64,000 nucleotides of DNA. Origin: Roseateles amylovorans. Lineage in GTDB: Bacteria > Pseudomonadota > Gammaproteobacteria > Burkholderiales > Burkholderiaceae_C. The position numbers and the translations under genes were made by a program. The stretch spans positions 3,844,001-3,908,000 of the forward strand of contig NZ_CP104562.2 in NCBI RefSeq assembly GCF_025398155.2, read 5' to 3'. This document shows positions 1 to 8,877 of this stretch, piece by piece. The notes beneath the pieces were generated by a model, which saw nothing but the letters and a program-made list of their open reading frames with translations, did not search any database and was not told where the DNA came from. Positions within the stretch are counted from its first letter, which is position 1, and each line of letters opens with the position of its first letter.

Positions 1-636
1 GTCCGGCACGGTGACGGCTGAGGTGAAGACGAAATCCGGCAGCGTGAAACCGATGGATTCGAAGACCGCCGCCGCATGGGCCTGCAGGTCGGCATAGATT
101 TCCAGCGTTTCGTCATTCAAGGCGCGATGACGCGCCCGCCCCGCTTCGCCGGGCGTGTACGGAATGCCGGGGCCGAATGGCGGCGTGTCGTCGCTCAGCA
201 GCGTAGGCGGTAGCACGCCGATGCCGACGGTCTTGGGGCCACCCGCCGCTGTGTCCATCGCGAAGGGCAAGGCGCCGAGGAAAACGGTGTCATGAATGAT
301 CAGATCCGCGCCGTGATCGCGGACCAGCGCGAGCAGATGCCGGTACTGCGCCGGCACGGCATCCACGAACACCCGGTGCCAGAAGAACTTGTGCATCTCC
401 GGCCCGATGCGCACCAGGGCGCTCTCCGGGAAGACCGCCTCCATGTGACGGTCATCGAAATCGCAGGCGGCGGGCAATCGGTCATAGCGTACGCCGGTGG
501 CCGACACCTGCTGGACAAAGCGCTCTCCGGTTGAAAACACGACCTGATGGCCTCGCCGCACCAGATCGGCGGAAATGGCCAGCAAGGGGCCGACGTGGCC
601 TTGAAACGGCGTGGCGGCAACAACGATATGGGCCAT
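1..636 (-). CDS. UGT-type glycosyltransferase, N-terminal part
   Basis: The frame is open from an ATG at 636 to the window edge (212 residues), so only the N-terminal half is seen. It begins MAHIVVAATPFQGHVGPLL, the first beta-strand and glycine/histidine loop typical of GT1 (GT-B fold, MGT/YjiC-like) transferases that move a sugar from a nucleotide-sugar to a small lipophilic acceptor; the histidine of FQGHV fits the usual catalytic base. The nucleotide-sugar-binding C-terminal domain lies outside. An AGGA about 9 bases upstream supports the start. The acceptor cannot be told. Family recognition is from sequence; activity is inferred. Confidence 0.75.
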   Translation of the reverse strand, partial: MAHIVVAATPFQGHVGPLLAISADLVRRGHQVVFSTGERFVQQVSATGVRYDRLPAACDFDDRHMEAVFPESALVRIGPEMHKFFWHRVFVDAVPAQYRHLLALVRDHGADLIIHDTVFLGALPFAMDTAAGGPKTVGIGVLPPTLLSDDTPPFGPGIPYTPGEAGRARHRALNDETLEIYADLQAHAAAVFESIGFTLPDFVFTSAVTVPD

Positions 637-802
637 GGTGGTCCTGATGAGGTTGAGCGATCACGGCGCCACTGCGCCGAACGGTCCGAGACGCGGCTCG
701 GAGATTCCCCGGCGAGCCGATCAGCGGCTCACCACATCAGCGCAGCCCCACCCCGCAGCAGTGCGGGGGATGAGGACTCGCCTTCTCTGAACGGGGTCCG
801 CA

Positions 803-829
803 CGGCGCCGTCTCGGAGGGACGGCGCCG
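803..829 (-). terminator. perfect 10-bp hairpin after the cytochrome gene
   Basis: CGGCGCCGTC (803-812) and GACGGCGCCG (820-829) are exact reverse complements around a 7-base loop, starting 9 bases past the stop of the di-haem gene. There is no T-run on the minus strand, so it could be an RNA-stabilising or Rho-assisted hairpin rather than a classical terminator. Confidence 0.5.
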
Positions 830-837
830 CGATGGCG

Positions 838-3129
838 TCAAAGCGACTCGAGGAAGGTGAACACGGCGTCGCGATCGGCCTTGGACATCGACTCGAACAA
901 GCTGCGGCTCTTCGCCGCCTCGCCGCCGTGCCAGGCGACGGCCTCTGCCAGGCTGCGGGCGCGGCCGTCATGCAGATAGCGCACGGTCGAGGCATCCGCG
1001 AAGCCGGTGCCCTTCTGCACATACTTGAGCGATCCCAAGCCCCACAGCGGCTGGGTTCGCCATTGGCTCGGACTCGCCTGGCCTTCGGTGAGGCCATCGG
1101 CCATCTCGGCGCCCATGTCGTGCAGCAGCAGGTCGGTGAACGGGCGGATCGTTTGGTGGCGCAATTCCTGGAACGGATGGCTGCCACCGGTCTTGAGTTC
1201 CGCACGATGGCAGGCGGTGCAGCGCGCCTGCGCAAACAGCTCGCTGCCGCGCTGAATCGCTGTCCGATCGGTCTCGGTGATGCGATGCTCCGGCGGCGTC
1301 ACCGTGCCGTCGGTATAGCCGCTGGCGTACTTGCGCTGCGCGGGCACGCCCAGCAGTCGCAGGTAGCTGGCAATGCGATCGAGCTCGGCGGCCGACACCG
1401 CAGGCGTTGCCGTCGCCGTCTTGCAATCAGTCGCGCCGCGTTGGCAGCTCAAGTTGCGAAACGCGGGCGTGGTCACCGCCATGTCGAGCAGGAAGGCCTC
1501 GGCCGCCTGATGGCGCACCGACGCCTTGCCCGCCTTCCAGCCAAAGCGGCCCAGATGGCGCTTGCCCGTTTCGGGATCCACCGCCCAGTTCGGCACGCCG
1601 CGCACGCCGTCGGCATCCCGATCATCCGGATCCGCGAACGCCAGGATGGTGTTTTCGTCGATCGCTTCCAGCAGCCCGACGCCCATCACCTGCATGGCCT
1701 GCCGCACCGAGTATTGAGCCGGCGTGGGGCCCTTGAAGGCATAGACCGGCTTGCGCAGTTCGATCTTTTCGCCATCCGGCAAAGTCCGGACGGTGGTCTC
1801 GTAACCGCTGATGCTCACCGCACGATCGGGCTCGTCCGCCGACGACGCGATCTGCTGCACATTCAGCCCATAGGTCGCATCCGGCGTGATGCCGGCCGAG
1901 GTGCTGGCGGCTGCGGTCAGCACGGCAAAGCGATTCAGGCGCGCGCCGATCTCGGCCGCCGGACTGCGCCCATTCATCTGATGGCAAGCGAAGCAGCGCA
2001 CTTCGTTGTAGCGCGGGCCTTGCTGGCCGGCATGGGCCGTGAACGTCGGATTGACGTCGGCGTTCTCCGAATGACGCCCGTCCTGGAAGGAGGTGTGGAA
2101 CAGGCGACGGCCCTCCACGAAGCGCTGCATGTTGGCGATACCGATGTTGCCCACCGACTGCTGGAACAGCCGATGCGGCTCCTCCGAGTAGTTGTAGGAC
2201 ACGCTGGCCAGGCCGCCGAGCAAGGCGTCGTCGGGCAGCGGTGTGGTGTCGAGCTTGGGCGCGATGCCATACCAGGGCACGACGCCCTTCCCCACCACAT
2301 ACATCTGCTCGAGCGAATAGTCCCGCGACTGACCGCCGTCGATCAGGGCGATGGCGGTACCGGGCAGGTGGTCCAGGAACACGCCCGCGGTCATTTCGAC
2401 CTTGTCGCCGATGCGCAGCTTGTTATCGAGCCGCGTGGTGATGCCTTGGTACTGCCGGTCGTCATCGAATCGCCAGTAGTCGGTGATGATCTGCGTGGCA
2501 ATGCACAGCTCTTCGATCTTCTCCGACGGATTGCAACGCCGTGTCCCATCCTTTGGATGGTCGAACCCCACGCCGAGCTTCCAGCCGTATTCAATGACGC
2601 CAGGGTCCAATCGACGGAATGCATTGAAGCTGTTGTCGATCAGGGTGCCATTGTTCGGCTTCAGATACGCGGTGATGCGTTGACGGCCTGCGGGCACTTC
2701 ATCGCGAATGACCAGACCGAAGGTGCGGTTCTGGAAATAGAACGGGGGAAACGCCAGGTAGTTGCCGGGGCCGCGATCGACCGGATCGGTCCACTCTTCC
2801 CCGCCTTCACGCGCATGGCGGGCGGTGGGGCGGAAGCCGATGAGCGTCACCAAGGTGCCGTCGGCTTCGGTGTACTGGATCTGCTCGGTCACCGGCGTGT
2901 TGCTGGCGAAGAGCGGCACCACATCGGGCACATCGGCATCCAGCCGACCTGGCGTCTGCGCCGAGGCGCCGCTGTCAGGCGGGGTGACCGCGACGGGTGG
3001 GAGCGTCGTCCCATCACCCGCGGAGGTCTTACCGCCGCCACAGGCGCCGAGCAGCAGCGCGGTGGTGAGCACCACTGCACTGTCTCTCGCCGCACGACCC
3101 AACCCTGACGTCCTGGCTTTGTTCTTCAT
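838..3129 (-). CDS. di-haem oxidoreductase (DHOR/DUF1111-type) lipoprotein
   Basis: A 763-residue protein starting MKNKARTSG (chosen over an upstream ATG at 3171 because the charged n-region and hydrophobic h-region follow directly). Lipobox LLLGAC near residue 30 predicts a lipoprotein. Two haem-c sites are visible: RCFACH in mid-protein and ARCTACH near the C-terminus, in the context (cACHRAELKTGG, FTDLLLHDMG) of the DHOR/thiol-oxidoreductase-like family related to MauG-type di-haem peroxidases. It is clearly longer than the roughly 450-560 residues I associate with this family; the first ~330 residues have no haem motif and may be a separate domain. Periplasmic electron transfer is inferred; the substrate is unknown. 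Monocistronic by context. Confidence 0.8.
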   Translation of the reverse strand: MKNKARTSGLGRAARDSAVVLTTALLLGACGGGKTSAGDGTTLPPVAVTPPDSGASAQTPGRLDADVPDVVPLFASNTPVTEQIQYTEADGTLVTLIGFRPTARHAREGGEEWTDPVDRGPGNYLAFPPFYFQNRTFGLVIRDEVPAGRQRITAYLKPNNGTLIDNSFNAFRRLDPGVIEYGWKLGVGFDHPKDGTRRCNPSEKIEELCIATQIITDYWRFDDDRQYQGITTRLDNKLRIGDKVEMTAGVFLDHLPGTAIALIDGGQSRDYSLEQMYVVGKGVVPWYGIAPKLDTTPLPDDALLGGLASVSYNYSEEPHRLFQQSVGNIGIANMQRFVEGRRLFHTSFQDGRHSENADVNPTFTAHAGQQGPRYNEVRCFACHQMNGRSPAAEIGARLNRFAVLTAAASTSAGITPDATYGLNVQQIASSADEPDRAVSISGYETTVRTLPDGEKIELRKPVYAFKGPTPAQYSVRQAMQVMGVGLLEAIDENTILAFADPDDRDADGVRGVPNWAVDPETGKRHLGRFGWKAGKASVRHQAAEAFLLDMAVTTPAFRNLSCQRGATDCKTATATPAVSAAELDRIASYLRLLGVPAQRKYASGYTDGTVTPPEHRITETDRTAIQRGSELFAQARCTACHRAELKTGGSHPFQELRHQTIRPFTDLLLHDMGAEMADGLTEGQASPSQWRTQPLWGLGSLKYVQKGTGFADASTVRYLHDGRARSLAEAVAWHGGEAAKSRSLFESMSKADRDAVFTFLESL

Positions 3130-3707
3130 GATGGCTTTTGTTTTATGACTCCCAAGGAAATGACAGAACAATGAATTGAGCCGGAATCGCTGGGCGCGGT
3201 ATTGAGCTCAATCCATGCACTGCATTGCGCGGGACGGGTTCTATCCGTTCAATCGATTGCAGACAACTTTCGGTCTGAACCAAATCGAAAGGGTTTCAAT
3301 GGGTCAAAGGAGGGACACGGGGGGCTGGGCTGTCATCGACTTCCTGGATGCAGGACCGAAAACGCGGCAGAGGGCGGTCGATGAGCGCTGATCGGCGAAG
3401 ATGCGGCTGCTCGCGATCAAGTCTCCCGACTTGATTTAACGATCAATATGTTACGAAAGAAACGATTGGGACCGGAGAGTTACGGGTGGGTGAGGTGGGA
3501 AGGACTCGCTGGACCAGATCACCCACCGACCTGTCGATGGATTTCGCAGCCCCTGAGCGCTGGTGCGAATCGACTGCGTCGGGGCAGTGCTCTCCGGCGC
3601 GTTACGTGGTTATCTGTTCCGCATGGATGGCCTCGTAGCCTAGTAGAGGCGGCTCAAACACAGAATTCTTGACGCACCTCCAAAGCCACATCCTCGAGAG
3701 AAGACAG
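3130..3707. other. intergenic stretch, no convincing gene
   Basis: Upstream region of the cytochrome gene. Two short open frames (3202-3384 and 3448-3672, plus strand) lack a ribosome-binding site and any recognisable sequence. The DNA becomes more AT-rich around 3400-3470, which could hold promoter elements for the minus-strand gene, but I cannot place them securely. Confidence 0.4.
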
Positions 3708-3800
3708 ATGGAAGCCAACCCTAACGCCGTGAAGTCAAAGGTACTTGTTCGCCTTGAACAAGATGAGGACGGGTATCAGGGGTTCAGATTCAAGACCTGA
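3708..3800 (+). pseudogene. N-terminal stub of a DUF4265-like protein
   Basis: Thirty codons after a GAGAGAAG leader read MEANPNAVKSKVLVRL then EQDEDGY and stop. The pattern KVLVRLEQDEDGY closely resembles the start of DUF4265 proteins, which normally continue for over 100 residues and often sit in toxin-immunity loci. After DEDGY the match is lost and a TGA follows, so this appears to be the remnant left when the rest was deleted or replaced. Identification rests on about 13 residues and is therefore tentative. Confidence 0.4.
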
Positions 3801-3830
3801 CCCCGAATTTCACGAATTCCATCCAAATAT

Positions 3831-4133
3831 TTAATCCTCCTTTCGTCGAAACACAAAAACCTCACCAAGTTCCAAACAAATAGAGCCACCCCCATCAATG
3901 CGCACGCACAGTACACCAACATCAAAATCTGGAAAATCAGAAACAAGCTCCGTCTCAACAATGCTCATTGACTCTACGTCTGAGTCAGCCACAGGCCCAT
4001 CGAAAACAGCACGAACCTTGATAGCTGCAGCCTCCCAACTGCACAGCACAGCTCGAACTCTCGGAGAAATAGCCCCCAAAAGGGCTCGCTGAACCGAGAG
4101 TAGAACACTGACTCGCAAACTTATTTCATTCAT
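3831..4133 (-). CDS. immunity-like small protein paired with toxin C-terminus
   Basis: One hundred residues beginning MNEISLRVSVLLSVQRALLG. The features QRALLGAISPRVRAV and ESMSIVETELVSDFPD recall small acidic proteins found directly 3' of polymorphic-toxin genes; I do not know the formal family name. Its ATG (4133) lies inside the last codons of the upstream toxin frame, whose TGA ends at 4126, giving an 8-base overlap and implying translational coupling. The protein is acidic with many D/E, as expected for a neutraliser of a basic nuclease toxin. The gene appears intact while the toxin is truncated. Confidence 0.55.
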   Translation of the reverse strand: MNEISLRVSVLLSVQRALLGAISPRVRAVLCSWEAAAIKVRAVFDGPVADSDVESMSIVETELVSDFPDFDVGVLCVRIDGGGSICLELGEVFVFRRKED

Positions 4134-4575
4134 TTGATTTATTTGGCCGTGCGGGAACAATGTGAACTCCTTTACCGCTTTGATGAATCGTCCCATTGGT
4201 GGTCGGACTCTTGACACCGGTCGCGCCATCTACGTGATTACCGATCACCTCGCCGAAGTCAACGACTTCTTTAGACCCAGGTTGCCCGACAGGCGTTGCG
4301 CCAACTTGCCGCCCCGTCCCTGCCCCCTTATCTACAAGGCCCTGAGGGTCTGGGTGCGTAAGCTCACTTTTCCCTGGCTGGAAATTATTGTGCCCCGGCA
4401 CATGTTTCCCCTGCTTTCCTTCTTCAATTTTCGGCCCTGACTTCCCTTCACCCTGGCTACCCTTTCCACCATCAGCATCACTCTTATCTCCGTCTGATTT
4501 GGACGCCGAGTGGAGCAATGCACCCAGCACCGTACCTCCAGTCAATCCAATGACAATCACCGCAACGGCAAGGGG
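4126..4575 (-). pseudogene. orphan polymorphic-toxin C-terminus (type-50-like)
   Basis: About 150 codons of minus-strand frame with no start of its own. In order: a hydrophobic glycine-rich segment (VIVIGLTGGTVLGALL), a charged low-complexity linker (SDGDKSDADGGKGSQ), then a C-terminal module with KHVPGHNNF, GKSELTHPDPQ, VDFGEVIGNHVD and GTIHQSGKGVHIVPARP. This pattern matches my memory of the polymorphic toxin type 50 domain, a predicted nuclease module at the tip of secreted toxins. The upstream part is replaced by an IS256-family remnant joined at about 4555-4590, so the delivery domains are missing. Such orphan toxin-tip/immunity cassettes are known leftovers of toxin-tip exchange. A GTG at about 4530 has a GGAGG only 4 bases upstream and could in principle start a short product. 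Confidence 0.55.
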
Positions 4576-5586
4576 TCCAAGACGGTCGTGACGGATGTCG
4601 GCGCGCTGCGCATCGACGTGCCGCGCGACCGGGAAGGCAGCTTTGAGCCGCAGATCATTGGCAAGCACGAGCGCCGCTTCACCGGGTTCGACGACAAGAT
4701 CATTGCGATGTACGCGCGCGGAATGACGGTGCGCGAGATTCAGGGCTATCTCGCCGAGATGTACTCGGTGGATGTCTCCCCGGACCTCATCAGCCGGGTC
4801 ACGGACGAGGTGATCAGCGAGGTCACGGCCTGGCAGACCCGGCCGCTGGAATCGATGTACCCGGTGGTGTTCTTCGACGCGCTGCGCGTGAAGATCCGGG
4901 AGGACGCGGTCGTGCGCTCCAAGGCTGTGTACTTGGCGCTGGGGGTGCTGCCGGACGGCACGCGCGACATCCTGGGCATCTGGATCGAGAACACCGAGGG
5001 CGCCAAGTTCTGGATGAAGGTCTTCAACGACCTGAAGACGCGCGGGGTCAACGACATCCTGATTGCGGTCACCGACGGGCTCAAGGGCATGCCTGAGGCG
5101 CTGGGCGCGGTGTGCCCGGCCACGACCTTGCAGACCTGCATCGTCCACTTGATCCGCAACAGTCTGGACTTTGCCAGCTGGAAGGATCGCAAGGCGCTGG
5201 CCACAGCGATCAAGCCGATTTACCAGGCCGTGAGTGCCGAGGCGGCCCAGGCCGCGCTGGACGAGTTTGAAGCTGGCGACTGGGGGCGCAAGTTCCCCAC
5301 CGTCGTCAGCGCCTGGCGGCGGGCCTGGGACAAAGTCATCCCGTTTTTCGCGTTCCCGCCGGAGGTCAGGCGGGTGATCTACACGACCAACGCCATCGAG
5401 AGCATCAATGCGCGACTGCGCAAGATCATCAAGACCCGGGGCCACTTCCCCAGTGACGATGCCGCCACCAAGCTCATCTGGCTGGCGCTGCGAAACATCA
5501 CCGAAGACTGGGGGCGGGCGGCCCACAACTGGAAATCGGCGATGAACCAGTTCGCGATCCTCTACGAAGATCGATTCACGAGATAG
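4510..5586 (+). pseudogene. IS256/Mutator-family transposase, 5'-truncated
   Basis: The open frame begins inside the toxin fragment with a meaningless leader; real similarity starts at NGKGSKTVVTDVGALRIDVP. Conserved family features follow: FTGFDDKIIAMYARGMT, the DDE residues in VVFFDALRVKIRED, AVTDGLKGMPEA and TNAIESINARLRK, and the end MNQFAILYEDRF. IS256 transposases are about 400 residues; here roughly the first 80-90 are missing while the whole catalytic core is intact. Without the N-terminal DNA-binding region and the left terminal repeat it is most likely non-functional. Confidence 0.8.
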
Positions 5587-5663
5587 ACCCGTAAGATCTC
5601 GATGCGCTTCACGAATTCAGTGAAGGCTCAATGTGCCTTACACACGGAAATTCGGACAGGCCC
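4555..5663 (+). mobile_element. IS256-family element, left end missing
   Basis: The right end is recognisable: TTACACACGGAAATTCGG followed by ACAGGCCC at 5638-5663 resembles the terminal repeat of IS256-family elements (…TTACACA…GGACAGG). No matching left repeat is present, and the transposase lacks its N-terminal quarter, so the element was truncated when it was joined to the toxin fragment. The left boundary is set only by loss of transposase similarity near HRNGKGSKTV. Confidence 0.75.
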
Positions 5664-5890
5664 AGCGCCGTCCATCACTTCACACACGCCAAGAGGCGGG
5701 CGGACGGGTCGGCCGAAATGCAGACCCGCCAGCCGCAGTTGCAGTCAAGCCCCGCGCCAGCAGCCTTATCGCCAATCCTCAACGCCAAGCCACCGGAGGT
5801 GCTTCGGGGGAGCGCAAGTCCGCGCACCAAGGGCGCCGCCGGCAACGGGAGCGACCCGCGGCCTCAGCCCCCTCCGATCCCCCTACCCCG

Positions 5891-6787
5891 TCACACCGCC
5901 CACCGCAACATCGGCGCCGCAATCCCCACCGGCATCGCCACCGGCGGCTCCTCCCCGGGCACCCGCAGCACCCGGTCCAGCAACCGCTGCTCCAGCGCCG
6001 CAAAGGCCGCATCCCGCGGCCGCGGGCGCGGCAAGCCAATCCGAAGATCCAGCGCCAGTTGCCCCTCTTCGATCAGCAGCGCCCGGTCCGCCAGCGCCAC
6101 CGCCTCGGACACATCGTGCGTCACCAGCAACGCCGTGAATCCGTGCCTCAACCAAAGCGTCTCGATCAGCCGCTGCATCTCGATGCGGGTCAGCGCATCC
6201 AGCGCCCCCAGCGGTTCATCCAGCAGCAGCAGGCGCGGCGTATGCACCAGCGCGCGGGCCAAGGCCACCCGTTGACGCTGACCGCCGGATAGCCGCGCCG
6301 GCCATTCACGCGCGCGGTCCGCCAGTCCCACCTGCGCCAGCGCCATCAGCGCGCGGTCTTTGGCATCCGGACCACGCAGCCCCAGCGCGACGTTGTCCAC
6401 CACCCTCGCCCACGGCAGCAGGCGCGCGTCCTGGAACATGAACCGCGTGCTCGACGCCGCCCCGGCGCTGAGCGTCCCCCCGCTGGGCTGATCCAGCCCC
6501 GCCAGCAGTCTCAGCAACGTGCTCTTGCCGCAGCCGCTGCGGCCCACGATGGACACGAACTCCCCCGGCGCGATGTCCAGGTCCAGCCCCTTCAGCACCT
6601 GTCGGTCCCCGAAGGATTTGCCCAGGCCTCGAAGCTGAATGCGCTCACCGCCGGTGGGCGCTGCACGCGCCGTGACCGTAGGGGCCACATCGGTGCGGGC
6701 CTGACTCGGGCGGTCACTCCGGACCCGTGGCGCCTCAACCGCCTCGGGCCATTCACTCAACACATCGATCTCGGTGACGCTCATCAT
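5891..6787 (-). CDS. ssuB: aliphatic sulfonate ABC transporter ATPase SsuB
   Basis: ATP-binding subunit powering sulfonate import at the inner membrane. Visible: Walker A GRSGCGKST, Q-loop MFQDARLLPW, signature LSGGQRQR, Walker B LLLLDEPLGALD and switch histidine VTHDV. About 55 residues of loose, proline/alanine-rich sequence precede the first beta-strand (IQLRGLGKSFG), longer than in E. coli SsuB. The ATG at 6787 overlaps the ssuC stop (ATGA), implying coupling; a second ATG follows at 6784. Last gene of ssuEADCB. Confidence 0.9.
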   Translation of the reverse strand: MMSVTEIDVLSEWPEAVEAPRVRSDRPSQARTDVAPTVTARAAPTGGERIQLRGLGKSFGDRQVLKGLDLDIAPGEFVSIVGRSGCGKSTLLRLLAGLDQPSGGTLSAGAASSTRFMFQDARLLPWARVVDNVALGLRGPDAKDRALMALAQVGLADRAREWPARLSGGQRQRVALARALVHTPRLLLLDEPLGALDALTRIEMQRLIETLWLRHGFTALLVTHDVSEAVALADRALLIEEGQLALDLRIGLPRPRPRDAAFAALEQRLLDRVLRVPGEEPPVAMPVGIAAPMLRWAV

Positions 6788-7608
6788 GTCTGGTACCCCG
6801 GATGCCAGCGCAGCCACGCGCGTTCAAGGCCTTGCGCCAGCAGGTCGGCCAGCTTGCCCAGCAACGCATAGATCAGGATGCCCACCAGCACCACATCGGT
6901 CTGCAGAAACTCGCGTGCATTCATCGTCATGTAGCCGATGCCCGATTGCGCCGAGATGGTCTCCGCCACGATCAGCAGCACCCACATCAGCCCCAAGGAG
7001 AATCGCAGGCCGACCAGGATGGACGCGGTGGCCCCCGGCAGGATCACCCGCCGATACAGCGCAAAGCCGGACAGGCCGTAGGAGCGCGCCATCTCGATCA
7101 GATCGCGGTCCACATTGCGGATGCCGTGGAAGGTGTTGAGATAGACCGGAAAGAACACCCCCAGCGAGACCAGGAACAGCTTGGCCGTCTCATCAATGCC
7201 GAACCACAGGATGACCAGCGGAATCAGCGCCAGCGGCGGGATGTTGCGCAGCATCTGCAAGGTCGTGTCCAGCGCCGTCTCCGCCCAGCGCAACGAGCCG
7301 GTGAGCAACCCCAGCAGCAGGCCCAGTCCGCCGCCGATGGCAAAGCCCAGCAGCGCACGGCCGGTGCTCACGCCCAGATGACGCCACAGCTCGCCGGAGG
7401 CCGACAGGTCTAATGCCGCCCGCGCCACCGCCGACGGCGCCGGCAGCACCCGGGTGGACAACCAGCCCCATTGCGCACTGAGCTGCCACAACAGCAGGAT
7501 CAACGCCGGCAGCAGCCAAGGCAGCCAGGCATTGACGCGCCACCGTTGGACAGCGGAGAACGGTCGCCGGACCGTCAACGGCGGCGAAGGGATGGAGACC
7601 TCCGACAT
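6784..7608 (-). CDS. ssuC: sulfonate ABC transporter permease SsuC
   Basis: 274 residues with about six membrane segments, starting with LPWLLPALILLLWQL. The cytoplasmic coupling loop EMARSYGLSGFALYRRVILP is the EAA motif that docks on SsuB. N-terminal GWLSTRVLPAPSAVA is typical of the SsuC/TauC group. The gene is 3 bases after ssuD's stop and overlaps ssuB, so it is cotranslated with both. Confidence 0.9.
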   Translation of the reverse strand: MSEVSIPSPPLTVRRPFSAVQRWRVNAWLPWLLPALILLLWQLSAQWGWLSTRVLPAPSAVARAALDLSASGELWRHLGVSTGRALLGFAIGGGLGLLLGLLTGSLRWAETALDTTLQMLRNIPPLALIPLVILWFGIDETAKLFLVSLGVFFPVYLNTFHGIRNVDRDLIEMARSYGLSGFALYRRVILPGATASILVGLRFSLGLMWVLLIVAETISAQSGIGYMTMNAREFLQTDVVLVGILIYALLGKLADLLAQGLERAWLRWHPGYQT

Positions 7609-7611
7609 GGC

Positions 7612-8793
7612 TCAGCTCGCCGACGCCAGGCGCGTGGCGCCCGGCACATAGTTGTTGGCGACGATCTCGCCGAACGGCCCGGTGAGCTTGGGCGCGCTGA
7701 TCTTTTCCTGCACGTCCAGCGGCAGCAGCGGGAACACCAGTTCCGCGAAGCGATAGGCTTCTTCCAGATGCGGATAGCCGCTGAGCACGAAGTACTCCAG
7801 GCCCAGATCCGCATAGGCCTTGATCCGGTCGGCCACCTGCTGCGGATTGCCCACCAGCGCGGTGCCCGCCCCACCTCGCACCAGGCCGACGCCCGCCCAC
7901 AGATTGGGCGCGATCTCCAAGCCTTCACGGATGTTGGCCTTGTTGAACCGGCCGCTGTGCAGCTCCGCCATGCGACGCTGACCGACCGAATCCATGCTTG
8001 CGAATTTGGCCTGCGCCGCAGCGACGACGTCCTCGTCCAGATGCTGCACCAGCTCGGCCGCGGCGGCCCAGGCCTCGTCCTCGGTCTCACGAACGATCAC
8101 ATGCAGGCGGATGCCGAACTGCAGCTCGCGCCCCTTGGCCTCGGCCCGCGCGCGAACGTCGGCCACCTTCTCCGCCACCGCCTCGCGCGGCTCGCCCCAG
8201 GTCAGGTAGGTGTCGACTTGCGAGGCCGCCAGCTCATGTGCCGGTGCCGAAGAACCACCGAAGAACACGGGCGGATACGGCTTGCTGATCGGCGGATACA
8301 ACAGCTTGCCGCCCTTGACCCGGAGCTGCTCGCCATCGAAGTCCACCGATTCGCCCTCGTGGCTCGCGGACAGCACGTCACGCCAGATCGTCAGGAACTC
8401 CTCCGACAGCGCATAGCGCTCCGCATGGGGCAGGAACAGGCCGTCGCCGGCGAGTTCATCGGGGTCGCCACCGGTCACCAGGTTCACCAGCAGCCGGCCA
8501 CCGGAGAGCCGGTCCAGCGTCGCCGCCATGCGGGCCGACTGCACCGGTTGCACCAGCCCCGGACGCAGCGCGACCAGGAACTTCAGCCGGCGCGTCGCCT
8601 CGATCAGACTGGCGGCAACCACCCAGCTGTCCTCGCAGCTGCGGCCGGTGGGCAGCAGCACGCCTTCATAGCCGAGGCTGTCGGCCGCGATGGCAACTTG
8701 GCGGTAGTAGTTGAAGTCGGCCACGCGCGCGCCCTTGGCGGTGCCCAGGTAGCGAGAGTCGCCGTGTGTGGGAATGAACCAGAGGATCTTCAT
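7612..8793 (-). CDS. ssuD: FMNH2-dependent alkanesulfonate monooxygenase SsuD
   Basis: Cleaves C1-C14 alkanesulfonates to an aldehyde and sulfite using reduced FMN and oxygen, in the cytoplasm. The protein (393 residues; E. coli SsuD about 380) starts MKILWFIPTHGDSRYLGT and carries the luciferase-like TIM-barrel features GVLLPTGRSCEDSWV, FLVALRPG, DRLSGGRLLVNLVTGG and the late segment DRIKAYADLGLEYFVLSGYPHLEEA. Lies between ssuA and ssuC as in the classical operon; FMNH2 would come from SsuE, encoded upstream. Confidence 0.93.
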   Translation of the reverse strand: MKILWFIPTHGDSRYLGTAKGARVADFNYYRQVAIAADSLGYEGVLLPTGRSCEDSWVVAASLIEATRRLKFLVALRPGLVQPVQSARMAATLDRLSGGRLLVNLVTGGDPDELAGDGLFLPHAERYALSEEFLTIWRDVLSASHEGESVDFDGEQLRVKGGKLLYPPISKPYPPVFFGGSSAPAHELAASQVDTYLTWGEPREAVAEKVADVRARAEAKGRELQFGIRLHVIVRETEDEAWAAAAELVQHLDEDVVAAAQAKFASMDSVGQRRMAELHSGRFNKANIREGLEIAPNLWAGVGLVRGGAGTALVGNPQQVADRIKAYADLGLEYFVLSGYPHLEEAYRFAELVFPLLPLDVQEKISAPKLTGPFGEIVANNYVPGATRLASAS

Positions 8794-8877
8794 GGGGAGG
8801 CTTTCGCAGATTCAGAGACGGAGGAACGAGGAAACGGACAGACGAGGAAACAAGGAAAAGGGTCGATGCAGACCGGC

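Noticed and set aside
547..3108. Plus-strand open frame of 853 codons
   Set aside because: Antisense to the di-haem cytochrome gene; no ribosome-binding site, Arg/His/Gly-rich product typical of the reverse strand of GC-rich genes.
3776..3961. Small hydrophobic minus-strand frame MLRRSLFLIFQILMLVYCAC
   Set aside because: Overlaps the immunity-like gene in another frame; its hydrophobic look comes from the AT-rich reverse frame and it has no ribosome-binding site.
4590..5526. Minus-strand frame continuing the toxin fragment through the IS256 transposase
   Set aside because: The upstream part is only the reverse strand of the transposase; it is open by chance and is not the toxin's true N-terminus.
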